Positions 18,286 through 31,716 of a DNA stretch of 64,000 bases are shown here, one piece after another. Source of the DNA: Pelobates cultripes (lineage: Eukaryota; Chordata; Amphibia; Anura; Pelobatidae); NCBI GenBank assembly GCA_933207985.1, contig OW240917.1:107754486-107818485 (forward strand), given 5' to 3'. Numbering within the stretch: position 1 is the stretch's first letter; each line of letters opens with the position of its first letter. A program made the translations under genes and the position numbers. A model generated the notes under the pieces. That model saw only the letters and a program-made list of their open reading frames with translations, did not search any database and had not been told where the DNA came from.

Positions 18286-21200
18286 AAATATAAAAAATAG
18301 ATCATATTTAAAAAAACAATATATCAAACTATTAAAATACCAACATATTTCAAAATATTCATTATTTTATATAAAAATATATAATTAAAAAAGCTTTTCA
18401 AGCTTGACATTGATTTAAATTTTGACCCAGTGTGGTGTAAGTTAAATTAGGGAGTTAAAGGGACACTCTAAGTACCAAAACAACTGTAGCTTAATGAAGT
18501 GTTTTTGATATATGATCATTCCCTGCAGTCTTATTGCATAATTTTTTGATATTTAGAAGTTAAATTATTTGGTTTATACAGCCTTAGCCAAACCTAACAA
18601 ACTTGTAAAATATTTTAATGTATTTTCCATGTAGACCACTCTCTTTGACCCACACTCAATATCACTCCCTCCTTCCCTAATTTTTCCTCAATATTCTGTA
18701 CTCAGACTTCTCTCATCCATTCTACTTTCTCTGTTATACCTTCTTAGCCCCTGTACAGGACACATTTCACATAGACTTGAAGAGGTACGTCCCCTTTCTG
18801 GTGTCTCCCAGTCTATTGTTTTCTTATGTTGACACTCGGTCAACTTAGTGCCACAAATTCCTGGGAACATTGTTCTGTGTTTATTACTCAGTCTAACTTA
18901 CCTGGAAATATATACTATACTTAAGTGTTGCTTTTACAGGATGGTTTTTGGTAATTATTCTGCTGTCATAATCATAAATGTAAAATATTTAAATAACAAG
19001 TAAAATAAAAAACAGCACAGGTAGGCTTCACGTTTTCCGTTCTCTGGGAGGACTGAATGGTATATATTGTATCTTGAATGAGAGTCATTGGGTTATAAAA
19101 TATAAATATGCTTTGGAATATGACAAATTAAACTGAACATCAGCGTCTTTTCCTGCAGACAAGACAAAATACGTATTTCAACATTTACCTATTTAAAGCT
19201 TAAGCAAAACACATCATACCTCGCAGTATGTCATTTTAAGACGTAATTGTGATTATAGAAATGAAATGAGCCGGTATAGTCACATAATGTATTAAAGCTT
19301 CTAAAACAAACATTCCCTCTTAGGTTGACTAACTTTAGATTGTGCAAATTCACTTATTGGCAAGACATTTATAGTAATGTTTTGACGGGTTACCATCATT
19401 AATTTTCTGTTGAAAGCCTAGGGCAAAATCTCAATGAAATTTTATGAATGATTGAACGTTTCACAATAGAATATGTAAAAAAAACGCCTAGTTTGCATGT
19501 TTTTACTGTTATGTATACACACTTATACATGTATACTTTTACTGTGGTTTAAGCATGCGGTAAGTCAGACATTATCATAAAAGAGGGAATTTAAAAGGAA
19601 TTTATCATGTGTAACACAGCAGACTCCAGTTTTAATACGATGATAGGTTTATTTGCAGATGTCTAGATTTACAGATATTTTAGAAATAAAATTGTTGCCC
19701 AGTGTCTCTCTGGTACAGATTCAGGAACACAAATGTTTTAACCTTCATCCTCCATCATTCAGCTTTATTTTAATTGTTTTTGTGGACCTGCAATAACACT
19801 ATGATCTTCTCTTGATTCTTTCGGAAAAATGATCCACTCACAAAGAAGCTCGAACTTTCTATCACTCCATGGCAGTAATGGCTAATACCCCAGCTAACAT
19901 GGATTATATTTCTCATAATGCTTAACCAGCCATTCAGCTAATTAGGACTATTTTTTACACCAGAACACATCAACCAGGTGACATGGGTCTATGCTGAAAG
20001 TACTTTCAAGGTTGTGTGCTATGAATATGGTGTCCAGTGAAGAATACAATTAAAAAAATAAAATAAAAAGCAAAGCTAAATTAGATGGACAACACCAAAG
20101 ATCAAATATGATATATTTGTCATATTTAATAGTACAAAATATGTATATATCTTGTAATTGGCTTTAGAAGAAAAATAAAAATAGTCTATTTTTGTGTATG
20201 GGCTAATAAAACATGCATATATCGTGTATGTATTATATCCATATTCATATTAAAAGAAAGTGATAAAATCCTGCTATAACAGGTATCTATCTGATAAATA
20301 AGAAGTTGTCCATCTTAGAGGGAGCTTTCAAAAATGTTTATTATGATTGGCTAATTATTAACTAAATATCATATAAATATTCTCCCCAGTTGTGCTACCA
20401 GTTAAATATAAGAGTTAATTAATAAAATCAAGGGGGAGTCGTACACAAAATGTTCTCTGCACTAGAGAAAGTTGAAATATAACATCTCCTATAATGTCCC
20501 TATTTGTCAACTGGTAAATATATTTATAGTTATATGAAATTTAGTTGATAATTAATGTCTCTTTAACATGAAACGCCACATTTGTTTTGTTAATTTGCAT
20601 CGCTTGTGAGGCAAATACCTTAGAGAAGCTGCCTTGTATAAATGCAATGAAAACAATGAACGCTTGTGCTTTTCTAAACCTCAGAATTGTTGTTTTTATT
20701 TTAATGTAACAGAACAAGTTGTGGAATATTAAATTGCTCCTGAATTTACCAGTTGACTGATAACAACTACTTGTCTTACATATGCAGTCATTGCGTAATA
20801 CAAATAAAATAAATAAAGTCTCTTTTAAACATATTCTACAAGGTGAGAATAGATACGACCATAAGGAAGAGACTCTGGTTTGGGAAGTTCAAGCTGCTAC
20901 ATATACAAAAAACAAAGTGCCAGAAATTAAGGTACTTATCTAATTTGACTTACGATGATATTTAACATTAAAATATATGGCTTGTGCTCCCTGAACAAGT
21001 GAGTGCATACGAGCAAAATACATAGGAGCGAACGATCACCGATCTGCTCACACGCTCGTCCCCTGTGGCATACCGAACACTCAGTTCCCGGTACAAAAAG
21101 GTGCACCGCCGACGGAACTTCTATACCGGCTCCAAAGCATTTCCAAATACAATACGGATTGCAGCACTTACCGGGCCTATAGCTCAGTATTCCTTCCCTT

Positions 21201-22904
21201 GTGACCCTGCTTCTATCATCTAGGATCAGCACGGAACTGCAGGTGCCGAGTGGCTGTATTTTGCAGCACACAGGGTCTTTGTGTTCAGCTCACATTATCT
21301 TGTGAGTATACTACATGGGGAGGGAGGTTTTTAGCCAGAGGGGACAGTCTTGTATCGTATACACAGGTTTTATTTTGGATTTTAATTTTTCTCTGCCTTT
21401 AACAAGTATTGCACCTTGACTTTTATTTACTATAATTATATTTGTATTTTTTTTACCTCAAATAAACTTACTTCACTATAGAAGCCCCCTTTTTGGTTTG
21501 TCTGTTTTGCGCTTTTTAAGCACATCAACTAAACAGTGACACAATAGTCCACCAAGGACATTTTTTCTCTAAGGCAGCAACATACGTTTTGGGCATTACA
21601 TATGTTTAAGAAGATTCTTCATACAGTGTTATGTGTGGTTTTGGGTCCATATATCCCTTTTAGTTATTTTTAATTTATATATAGATTTAATGCTATAAAC
21701 TGTATTTAAAATGTTTGGGGAATTGCAAACTAACTATTTATAGCATCTATTGCATTATTAGGAGCACGGTCTTAGAGAGTTTATATTGATTTTTTTTTTC
21801 TTTGCTATTTTTTTGTTTAAGTATTATTATACCAGTTTAGGCTCACTCTGTATGTAACATTGAAATATCATTGTTTTTTTTTTAAATCATGTTTTTGATA
21901 GAAAACTGGTCATTTACTACGTTCCAGACATTTGCACAGAACAAAAACTCTTAAAGATCAATTGTTTACGAGACGGTGTCCATTAGTCATTTCTTTTTTA
22001 GTTTAGTTTTTTTTTTTCATGTTTTAAGTTTCCAAACAGATCAACTATCATTCTGTTTGTTTTTCTTATCAGCTTTGAACTCTCTAATGCATTTAGCCAC
22101 CACCCTTTCATCGCTCCAATGACTTTCTGTTAAATCTTCTCATACTTCTTTTGTTTTCCTCCTTTCATGAATTTTCTAGTTTGTGTTATTTTTATACTTG
22201 TTTGGGTTACCATTTTGTATTATATACTTTTTAGTAATTGTATTAGTCTACCAAAGTATATGGATATCATTAGGACCAAAACAGAGGTTTGTCTGCGAAA
22301 GATGTGATACAGTTGGTAGAGCATTAAACTGTTTAAGTGCTACAAAGAGGATTACGTTCTAAAGAGTGAGTCGTGATGTTTTGAGAACCAGCTTGCAAAA
22401 TGAAGATCAAAACAAATGAGTTGTAAAACAATATCCAGCTTAATAGACTTTTTTTTTCACTGTGTGTTTCTCAAACGTCAACTGTGAACAGATAACATGA
22501 TCAGAACTAGAAAACATGAAACACCTGCCGGGCCATAGCCAGGTCCATCATTACTGCAAACAGCAATATGCCTCTGGTGGAGAAGTTGATAAGTCATATG
22601 GATCTTAATCCATTCCTATACAAACTCAAAAACTCTAGTTCTAATTAGGTAGAGTTCATCTAAGACACCAAATCTCAGATAAGCGACAATATATATTTTA
22701 TCAAGCAAAAATATAATATTCCTTATTATAACCAATAAATGTTTTAGATGAAGATGTTTTAAGGGATGATAATGGGCTACATTTCCTTGTACAATATATG
22801 TGTAAATAGGCACATAAACAAGAATATAACGCACAAGAAAATCTGAATGTAATTTAATGTGCTTATTTGCAGCTTAAAGAAAACTTGGTGACAATAATGT
22901 TATA
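18286..22904. other. AT-rich sequence, no gene; one T2-like end and one GC-rich patch
   Basis: A T2-type MITE start (TTAAAGGGACACTCTAAGTA, TTAA at 18455-18458) is visible without a clear partner end. Around 20980-21300 the sequence is unusually rich in G+C and CpG for this window. A 111-codon minus-strand frame (21271-20936) crosses it, but I recognise no protein. The rest shows nothing I can support. Confidence 0.6.
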
Positions 22905-23300
22905 GGACTACTAAAGGCACCCAGAACACTTTATCTCAATGAAGTGGTTTGGGTGCAGTGGCCCTTTAGATTTAACTCTGCAATGGAAAACATTGCAATT
23001 TTTTTCCATTGTAGAGTTAAATTTGTTTTAAAAAATATTTTCCTGACAGCCACTAGGGGTGTTTCTGCAATGAGAACCAAGTCAGACTTATTCCTCAATC
23101 AGATGCTGCTCCTATAGCAACATATGATTGGTGCAGCATGGCAATTTTTCAAGAATACCCACTGGCCTTCCTGTGCTTGGGAAGGATAGGATTGACTGAC
23201 ATCATCAAGCTTGTGATCTCAGCTAGAGTGGTGAAGTTGCTGCAGTGAAACCAGTGCAGTGTAGGAGTAGAGGTAAGTAATACTCACCTAGTAAACCCTC
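22905..23300 (+). mobile_element. T2-like MITE fragment with terminal hairpin
   Basis: Starts TAAAGGCACCCAGAACACTT and folds back through CAATGAAGTGGTTTGGGTGC, the same hairpin theme as at the right end of the MITE at 24181-24674. Also shared is an internal CAGCCACTAG stretch. No TTAA pair was found, so the limits are approximate. Confidence 0.55.
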
Positions 23301-23822
23301 ACAAGGGGTAATGGGCACCAATATGGTTGTATTCCTAACAGAATAGACCCAGTTGTTCAATTAAATGAATGTTGGCAATTGGAAAGAGACAACTAGGTGT
23401 CTGGTTGATATGTGGGAGGTAAGAGAGAAAGAAAGAGAGAGAAAGAAAAAGGGAAAGTAATGTGGTCAGATTAGTTGTAATAAGGTAAAATGTTGAGGAG
23501 GCAATCAGTTTAGCGATGGAAATCAGGAGAGAGGAAAACCAAGAAGAGAAATCTGAATGGCAGCAGTAGCAGATGCCAAAAAACCCAAAACAAAACAGGT
23601 GTAAATGATAAATAGTCATTAACAAGTAATCAGATGTGGAATTTATAAGAGGAGAAATGTCAGATAGAAGAAATAAAGAAATGGAGAGAAAACAATGAGG
23701 CTTTGTGAAACTCATACTGGAACTGAAATGGGAAACGTGGATAAAATGTAAGAAAGTGTAAGCATTTATAAACAGAGGACAGTATAGAAACAGACATATA
23801 TGAGGGACAGACAAGGACACAC

Positions 23823-23853
<31 letters not shown>
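23823..23853 (+). repeat. (AAT)n microsatellite
   Basis: About ten ATA/AAT units. A similar array lies at 36950-36979. The purine-rich tract at 23400-23460 (GAAAGAGAGAGAAAG type) is close by. Confidence 0.9.
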
Positions 23854-24180
23854 TATAAAAATGTGAAATTAATTAAAGCAAAAATGATATATGTAAGCTA
23901 ATTAAAAAAAGTTACTATCAGATATAAATTATAATTGATCCTGACTACAGCATTATAGTCCTTTTATAATCACTAAACATTATTAATTTGTTTATTCTTT
24001 AATGACCCGCACATTATTTATGCATCTTGCATGAACCAGATTTGGCTCATTTTTCTATGTCGATTGTGTCCACATGTTATTTTGATGCCAAAGCCTAATA
24101 CAAGGGAAATATTTATCACAGGCATGAATCTCCCCTGGAAGTAGACCAGGTGTTGCAAATGTAATTTGTGCTGTACTTAA

Positions 24181-24674
24181 AGGACCACTATAGTGCCAGG
24201 AAAACATACTCGTTTTCCTGGCACTATAGTTCCCTGAGGGTGCCCCCACCCTCAGGGACCCCCTCCCGCCCGGCTCTGGAAGGGGGAAAGGGGTAAAAAC
24301 TTACCTTTTTCCAGCGCTGGGCGGGGAGCTCTCCTCCTCCTCTCCGCCTCCGTTACGCCCCGCCGGCTGAATGCGCACGCGCGGCAAGAGCTGCGCGCGC
24401 ATTCAGCCGGTCTCATAGAAAAGCATTTACAATGCTTTCCTATGGACGCTGGCGTCTTCTGACTGTGATTTTCACAGTGAGAAGCACGCAAGCGCCTCTA
24501 GTGGCTGTCAATGAGACAGCCACTAGAGGATTAGGGGGAAGGCTTAACCCATTCATAATTATAGCAGTTTCTCTGAAACTGCTATAATTATGAAAAAATG
24601 GGTTAACCCTAGAAGGACCTGGCACCCAGACCACTTCATTAAGCTGAAGTGGTCTGGGTGCCTAGAGTGGTCCT
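24181..24674. mobile_element. T2-type MITE with TTAA target duplication
   Basis: A 494-bp element between TTAA at 24177-24180 and TTAA at 24675-24678. The left end reads AGGACCACTATAGTGCCAGG and the right end is the complement of AGGACCACTCTAGGCACC, so the terminal inverted repeats share about 13 bp. Inside are several hairpins, for example around 24195-24230, 24490-24530 and 24630-24660. It is GC-rich (24240-24420) compared with its surroundings. TTAAAGG ends with TTAA targets are the mark of the T2 MITE group of Xenopus, mobilised by a Kolobok or piggyBac-like transposase. There is no coding capacity of its own. Confidence 0.88.
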
Positions 24675-24678
24675 TTAA

Positions 24679-26185
24679 TAAAAATTAAAAAAAATTATCT
24701 TGTGATATTCACAAAACTCAATGTAAAGTTATGCAGGCCTTTTTGAACAGATGTGTATTGAGGAAGCATCTGATGGTCTTTACAAAGGGTGAGGAGGAGT
24801 TCCAGGTGCAAGGATATTCTAAGAGTAAAGGAAACTAGTACTTTGAATAGTTATGGGGGGCATGAAAATCAAACATTTAATTGCATTTCAAGGTGTGAAC
24901 CAGTAAAAGTTGTTTTGGAATGGGAAGAAAGTTTGGGAGGTAGTAACAGTCTGTATCTATGTCTTGAGCATTAACTAAGTGGAGATGGGCTATAGTGCTA
25001 AGATGGAGGTGACACAGTATGGAGCTAAGCCATTGTGTCCATTTATTTATGACATATATTACAAGGATGAATTATAAACAATAGTTTTAATAGAGAAGAT
25101 TATTGGTTCAATCTAGCAAATAGTTTTATATTTGGAAATAGCAGCAAAGCAGTTACTAATGTATCAGTTAGCAATGTGACATAGAAAAATAATAAAGGAC
25201 CACGAGTAGAGAAGTAAAGGTGAGCATTGAAGATATAGATGTGATTTCAAAATTATGAAATTAATTAAAAGAACAATTGAATCAGTATATCATGTTTTTG
25301 AAAGAAACCATATGTTCATAGAACTGAGCAGGAAGCTATTGGTGATTAGCAATGCCAAATTCAGCAGAGAGATGTCAAACAGCATTAGTACAGGAAAGTG
25401 ACTTTTGGATGTACAGGAGACCAAGGCATTAGACTCCTTTGTTTAAATGCATCATTCCAAATAGAATATTAAGCTTGAAGTTAAAATTAGGGTGGATACT
25501 TATATTTGAGGGGTAATAATTTCTGGATGTGTACAGAGTGTCTGTGAGTCAGTGGGAAGATCAGTTTTTGTGCATTAGAGGAACGATTAAGAAAGAGTGT
25601 GTACAGCATTGATTTTGTTTACCATGATTGATGTCTTGTCACCTAGAGATGTAAATGATGACAAATGCAAGTTTGTCCATGACTAAATTGAAAAAGGATG
25701 GCACTGAGTATTGTTAGAAATTACCTGTGGTGATGGTGTAAACCTATAGTTCAATTGTTAAGTTTGCTAAAACTATTTTCTTCATTAAAAATTAGTCTTA
25801 AGAAATCACCAAAATCAGGAAATGTGACTACATCCTAATATCCTTTTGCTGACTTCAGCATGCTGGGTGTGTTTAAAAAGCCTCAAAGTTGACCTAATAT
25901 TCGTAACTTAGTCATGGGTTACATTTCTTCTGCTGACACTGCATGATTTAAAATTTTAGACATAAGCTTTAAATCTTCTACAGGGTTATACAATGTCATG
26001 TTATTTATAATAAAATGAAATACCATAAGGAGGTGTGTTTTAGGAATAACTGATGTTTTAGTTAGTATGTTCTTATTTCTAAAACTTTAATTTACTCATA
26101 TATATGCAGAAATATTTATGTGCATGTGTGTTACTATGACAGCATAAGTAATCATCATGCATAACTGCAGCTCAGGTGCATCTTT
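24679..26185. other. AT-rich sequence, nothing supportable
   Basis: Only short frames (the longest is 61 codons at 24789-24974) with no family resemblance. No repeat boundary was recognised. Confidence 0.6.
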
Positions 26186-26608
26186 AACCCCTTAGTGACC
26201 AGACCACTTTTCAATTTTCTTACAGTTTGGGACCAGGGCTGTTTTTACATTTCTGCAGTGTTTGTGTTTAGCTGTAATTTTCCTCTTACTGCTGTACCCA
26301 CACATATTATATACTGTTTTTCTCGCTATTAAATGGTCTTTCTAAAGATACCATTATTTTCATCATATCATATAATTTACTATAAAAACTTTTTAAAAAT
26401 ATAATGAAAAAATGTAAAATAACCCACACTTTTTCCAACTTTGACCTCCTAAATATGTTACCCATCTACAACCGCCAAAAAACATAGGTAGCTAGATAGT
26501 TTCAAAATGTTGTCCTGAGTTTAGAAATACCCAATGTTAACATGTTCTTAGCTTTTTTTTGGAAAGTTATAGGGCAAGAAGTACAAGTAGCACTTTGCTA
26601 TTTCCAAA
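26186..26608 (+). repeat. Dispersed frog-type repeat starting TTAACCCCTTAGTGACC
   Basis: I recognise the opening TTAACCCCTTAGTGACCAGA (26186 onward) and later pieces such as GTAGCACTTTGCTATTTCC as a repeat common in frog genomes; this is recalled, not checked. It runs directly into the palindrome at 26609. No protein is encoded. Confidence 0.55.
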
Positions 26609-27112
26609 CGGATTTCAGAGCCGTGCCAGGCTCTGTATATAGTGCCCAAGGGTGCCTCAGAAGGCTCTGTGGAGAATCTTGAATAGTATCCCCCAGAAGT
26701 AGGAAAAAACAGCAGCAGAAAGATGAATAAAAAATAATAAATTTATTGTAAGTAAAAATTAAAATAGTAACTGTGCAGGTCCCATATGGTGACACACAGA
26801 ATCACAGTCATGCAGACGCGTTTCAACTCAGTCCGAGTTTTCATCAGTGGATGGATGTTTTATGCACTGATGAAAACTCGGACTGAGTTGAAACGCGTCT
26901 GCATGACTGTGATTCTGTGTGTCACCATATGGGACCTGCACAGTTACTATTTTAATTTTTAATTTTTACTTACAATAAATTTATTATTTTTTATTCATCC
27001 TTCTGCTGCTGTTTTTTCCTACTTCTGGGGGATATTATTCAAGATTCTCCACAGAGCCTTCTGAGGCACCCTTGGGCACCATATACAGAGCCTGGCACGG
27101 CTCTGAAATCCG
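26609..27112. repeat. 504-bp near-perfect palindrome (foldback element)
   Basis: Left arm 26609-26849 (241 bp) and right arm 26865-27112 (248 bp) are reverse complements with three mismatches and one 7-bp insertion by my alignment, around a 15-bp loop (26850-26864). A transcript would form a very long hairpin. The arms carry an ACGCGT core (AACGCGTCTGCATG on the right arm). No coding sequence is present; the short frames over it are strand images of each other. Confidence 0.93.
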
Positions 27113-29093
27113 TGAGTGTATTCAATCACTTCCATATTTCCTTCTTTTGTATATACAGGCTATACTATGTACTATTTTTTATCTTTATAGGTTTTTACAT
27201 GGACCATCTCCTATATGTACCTGTACATGTATAAGTATTATTATTGCCTGTTTTGATACACAGGGAGTGGTGTGTGTATTTGGCACCTGTTGCTTTTAGT
27301 ACCCTTTTCTATTACTTGATTTTAGGGTGTTGGGGAACACCCTTTCCACTCCAACTGTGCTCTTGTTTTACTGTGTAAGCGCCATTCACTTTCCTTCTTT
27401 TTTTTTCTTTTATGTGTCTTTAGTGCCCTAGTGTTCTACATCGTAATTACAAATGGTGGATCATGAAATAGCAGGGCTTTTACAGTGTAAAACATAAAGT
27501 ATAAAAGGTAATGTACTATTTAGACTCATTAGCTGTGTTTTCTTAAAGCACTAGCGATAATGCAGATGAAGAGATAATTATTACACTACCATTTCATGCA
27601 TTTCTTTGAAAAAAAATTGTAAAACAGCAACAAAACCATAACTTTAAAGTAAGATGCCATGTAAAATGTATTTTAAACATGACAAAAGGGCTTTGAATTT
27701 CACTATATTTTCAGACGTATCCAACCCTTTCTGATAATAATAAAATGAAAAGATCTTCTTTGTAACAACATTAATTCTCCATAGTGAACACGAATGCATC
27801 ATTCTGCCCTTAGGTGTATAATTCTCACTACATTAGGAGTACAACGCCAAAAATACTCTATATACAATGTAAATATTGGTTTTGACACTCAAATTTCCAC
27901 TTTGTGACTAAAACTTTACCATTTTTATGTTACACAGTAGCAATAGTATGTTTGAATAGACTTGCTGAAAACTATGTATATTTTAAAACTAACTGTGGAT
28001 TATGTTTTTAGCAAAAATGTAAGTCATGCTGTAATACCTGTATACTATAGAATGTGCATGTGATGACATTTTAGAGAGAAATGTGATGTTTTTGAGCCAC
28101 TTTATGATGTGTATCAATTCAATCACTACTAAAAAGACGAAGGACAGCCGACTAACCGAAATCTTGATATAATAGCTTCCTGGTGTCGTTGATATAGTAA
28201 AGTAAATATTCCAAATTCAATTACCAGCAAAGCAAACCCAAATTATGGCAATGCCAATGGAATATAATCAAAATTGTGTGTGATGCTTTATATTCAGGGT
28301 TATGTAGATATTATCAAAATGCTAAATATATAATGAAAGGCTCTGCAAAAATGGTCCAGTTTATTAGCTTTAAAAATGACATGCCACATTTCTAAGGAAA
28401 CACAAACCTAATTATTCCTATAATGATAAGTAGGTAATAGTGTTTTGAATGTTAGTAATCTGACCTGTTTTTTTTTTATACAAATATATATTTTTCCAAA
28501 TCTTCATAAAAGATAACCAATTTAATTCATTATTTCATTTGTGGTTTTAGCTGAAAGTCATTAGGACCTTTTCAATTGATTTGCTTAGCTATGTGTATTT
28601 TATGTGACATGGGAGGTTAGCGATGAAAGATGTAAACGCTGATTGCACAGCCTAATCCACATGATATATGTAACAAAAGACACATTGCTGCCTTATAAGG
28701 AACCAAAACACTGAGAGTTGTTCGCTTTCTAGTGCAATTTCTGTGTTTACCAAATGTTTATATATTTACCTTTAATTATTTCAAGATGAAAATCTCTTCA
28801 AACAAAATGATGATTCAGTAGACTAAACATAGAGTAATTTCTGCAAAGGAACTCAGCCATAGAGAAATGGTCACTTCAAATGTATTATTAGAATTTGCTC
28901 TGTTTTTCATCAACAACTTGTCACTATTATGTGTATTTTCCATGCTAGACTGGCCACCATGAAACTAATTTACAGCAGAATTGGGGAGAAAGTGTCCTGC
29001 TTACAGCAATGATGTTATAACTATCATGTTTATGAAAATTTCCCAAAAGTTTTGAATCCATATGCCCAGGCTGCAACTTAGGTTGTTATGTAC
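27113..29093. other. Repeat-derived and AT-rich sequence, no gene
   Basis: 27113-27400 continues the palindrome family on one side only (GAGTGTATTCAATCACTTCC and following). 27452-27536 matches 30856-30942. The rest is AT-rich with no supportable feature. Confidence 0.55.
27452..27536 (+). repeat. Short dispersed repeat, copy A
   Basis: About 85 bp aligned at high identity with 30856-30942, sharing AAAACATAAAGTATAAAA and ACTATTTAGACTCATTAG. Same orientation, 3.4 kb apart. The family is unknown. Confidence 0.8.
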
Positions 29094-29097
29094 TTAA

Positions 29098-29594
29098 AGG
29101 TATATTCCAGGCATCAAAACAACATTAGCATAATTAAGCAGTTTTGGTGTATAGATCATGCCACTGCAGTCTTACAGAAGTATTTCTGCAATTTAGGTGT
29201 TAAAGCACTTGTGTTTCTGTTCATACAGTCCTAGCCACAACTCCCTTCGCTGTGACGCACACAACCTGCATGAAAAAGATGTTAACTTTGTTTTGAAGTT
29301 TTTATCTACTTCTCTTTAAAAAAAACTTTAATGACACACAGGAGGCTCCTGCAGGGTCTTAAAGCTATAAATTTTAGATTAAACAGACTGCGTATTAAAG
29401 GAACTTAGATTATCTAGGTTCCTTTTCAGGAGATGTTTAGCAAGTGCTGTGCAAGGTGTGACTAGGGCTATATTAAAAAAAAAAGATTTAACTCCTAAAT
29501 GGCTGAGAATTGAGCAGTGAGACTGTAGGGGCACAATCGATACACCAAAACTGCTTCATTACTGTTATGTTATTTTGGTGATTATAGTATCCCT
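29098..29594. mobile_element. T2-type MITE with TTAA target duplication
   Basis: 497 bp between TTAA at 29094-29097 and 29595-29598. The ends are AGGTATATTCCAGG on the left and the complement of AGGGATACTATAATCACC on the right, giving short imperfect inverted repeats. It is older or more diverged than the copy at 24181 and AT-rich inside. It has no coding capacity. Confidence 0.8.
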
Positions 29595-29598
29595 TTAA

Positions 29599-31636
29599 AT
29601 TAATTCATTATTGTAAGGTGTGTTAACGTGAGTACTTCCACTTAATCTTGCTCTCTGAATCTTTACTTTTATTTTATGGTTGAGCAAATATTGACAGCTT
29701 ATTGAGTAAATCTGTGTATTTTTTTTTAACACGTCTCGAAGAAGTGATATTGTAGACATAAACCAATCAAATGTATACAAGTACCAAGGAGGAAGAATTA
29801 ACGGAGCTTTTAAAACAAAAACATTAGCATATTGGTGAAAACAAATAAATTATGAGCACATTCTGTGCAATGGCCAGTCAAATGTGCAGGTAAATTATGA
29901 CAAAAAACATTTCAGCATGTAGAAACAAGAGGCGACGATGGCCCTGCTCATATGAATTTGGAGAAGGGATGGAGTAGTAGAAAATGTTTTTCTTTTATAA
30001 ATGAAATTAAATTTGTAAAGTAACCTTACATTTAAATTTTAACTGTGTTTTCCTTTTTGATAGTGTTATGACCTCTATCTTTGCAGGTATATGTTATGGT
30101 GCACTCAGCATTGCTAGAAATTTTGTCAGATTGAAGAAGAAAATATTCAGCAAATATTGCAACCAATTAGAGGTAGCGCCAGGCAGCCCCCAGTGAATTG
30201 ACTGCAATAGTATAGGTGGCCATTTTTTTTAATTACTTATAAACTGTGCCCATCACAGCCAGCAGCCAGGACTGTCTGTCAGTGACAGTGAAAGCCAGCA
30301 TGTTCCCTCTGAAGTATGACGGGTTAGGCTCACAGCTTAAGCTAGAATGTATATAAAAAAGTGCACGGCTTTTTATCTTTAGACTAGGCGCAGTCTTTCT
30401 TATTATTTGATTATCTCAAAGAGATTTAGTGCATCTTTAAATACTAATGAAAAAAATGTATATACTCTATATAACCCACTTTATTAAATGACAAAAATAT
30501 ATTCTTCATTACATACAGCTCCTTTCTAATACCACTCCCAAATTCTTTCATTAGCCATTCCCGGAACACATATCATTGCAATGGGGACGAGACAGGTGCA
30601 AAGTATATCAATAAATCTATAGAGAGACTGCTTATCTTTCAATATGGCTACAACAGCCTTCCCTTGACATATAAACTCAGTGTGAAATTCTTTAAACTGC
30701 CCAAATGTAATCGAGATATGCATGTGTGAGAACTCACTAGTTCCAGTCCACTTTGGTGTTGACATAGCATCCTGCTGGAATCTGAAACCTTTTTCTGCTC
30801 AAACATATCATACAATTAGAATTTTGGAACCGCTACAAGCGGCCCAGCAAACTACAAACGGCAGAGCATGATCTAGCAGGACTTTTACAGTGTTAAAACA
30901 TAAAGTATAAAAGTTAATGCACTATTTAGACTCATTAGTTGCGTATAAATCATAACATTTGCATTCCAGGCTGGGCATAGAAAACATATGTTTTACACTG
31001 AGTAACCTGCTGGTGCACGCTGTAGTGGAGGAATGCAAAAAAAACACTGACACTGAGCAAGCGGGCACATGTCGCTCACACGGTTCATTTAAGATTACTT
31101 GCTTAACCCTCTGAATCCTGGAGCAATATGCACTAGGTAATGGAACACAGTCTTCTTATACACATTACTTTGGAATGCAGATTATTAAATATGTAGTTGG
31201 TAAAAAGAGTTCAATGCTTAGTCTCCCTCTGAGCTGTCGTGACCTCTACCTCGGGTTGTATCATTTTGGAGGGAAAAAAGGCGTCTGCACTCCTTCATAG
31301 AGTGTAGTCCATGAGAATCATTAATTTTATTAAATGATTCTCTATGACCGACCGTGATGACACTGGGCATGTATGCGTGACATCACAGTATGTTAATGTA
31401 TAAGAGTTGGGAAGTAAGATTCCCGACTCCCATGACCAGAGGGCTTGGAGGCACTTCCAAGGGCTTTTAATTTGTTTAATATTGAGCTTTGGGGGTAGGA
31501 TGGGGATGGGGGCAGGCTACAGGCACTATAACAACTTCAATTTGTTGTTAAAGTGCCTACACTATCCCTTCAAGGCCAAAATAGCCAAACTGGAAATATT
31601 AAGTTATGCATGCTTCCATTTCAGCTTGTTTTGTCC
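29599..31636. other. AT-rich sequence, no gene
   Basis: No supportable coding region. It contains copy B of a short dispersed repeat at 30856-30942 (see 27452-27536). A 79-codon frame at 30765-30526 (minus) resembles nothing I know. Confidence 0.55.
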
Positions 31637-31716
31637 TTAACCCCTTAAGGACCAAACTTCTGGAATAAAAGGGAATCATGACATGTCACACATGTCATGT
31701 GTCCTTAAGGGGTTAA
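31637..31716. mobile_element. 80-bp micro-MITE with TTAACCCCTTAAGG ends, copy 1
   Basis: Begins TTAACCCCTTAAGGAC and ends with its complement GTCCTTAAGGGGTTAA. Inside is a second palindrome around CATGACATGTCACACATGTC. Both ends include TTAA, so it fits TTAA-target transposition. A 5'-truncated relative is at 49459-49524. Confidence 0.85.

Noticed and set aside
20936..21271. 111-codon minus-strand frame across the GC-rich patch
   Set aside because: No family resemblance and no splice signals that I could defend; kept only as a compositional observation.
23335..23820. 161-codon minus-strand frame rich in Ser, Leu and Phe
   Set aside because: Antisense of a purine-rich tract, low complexity, no family features, no splice or start context.
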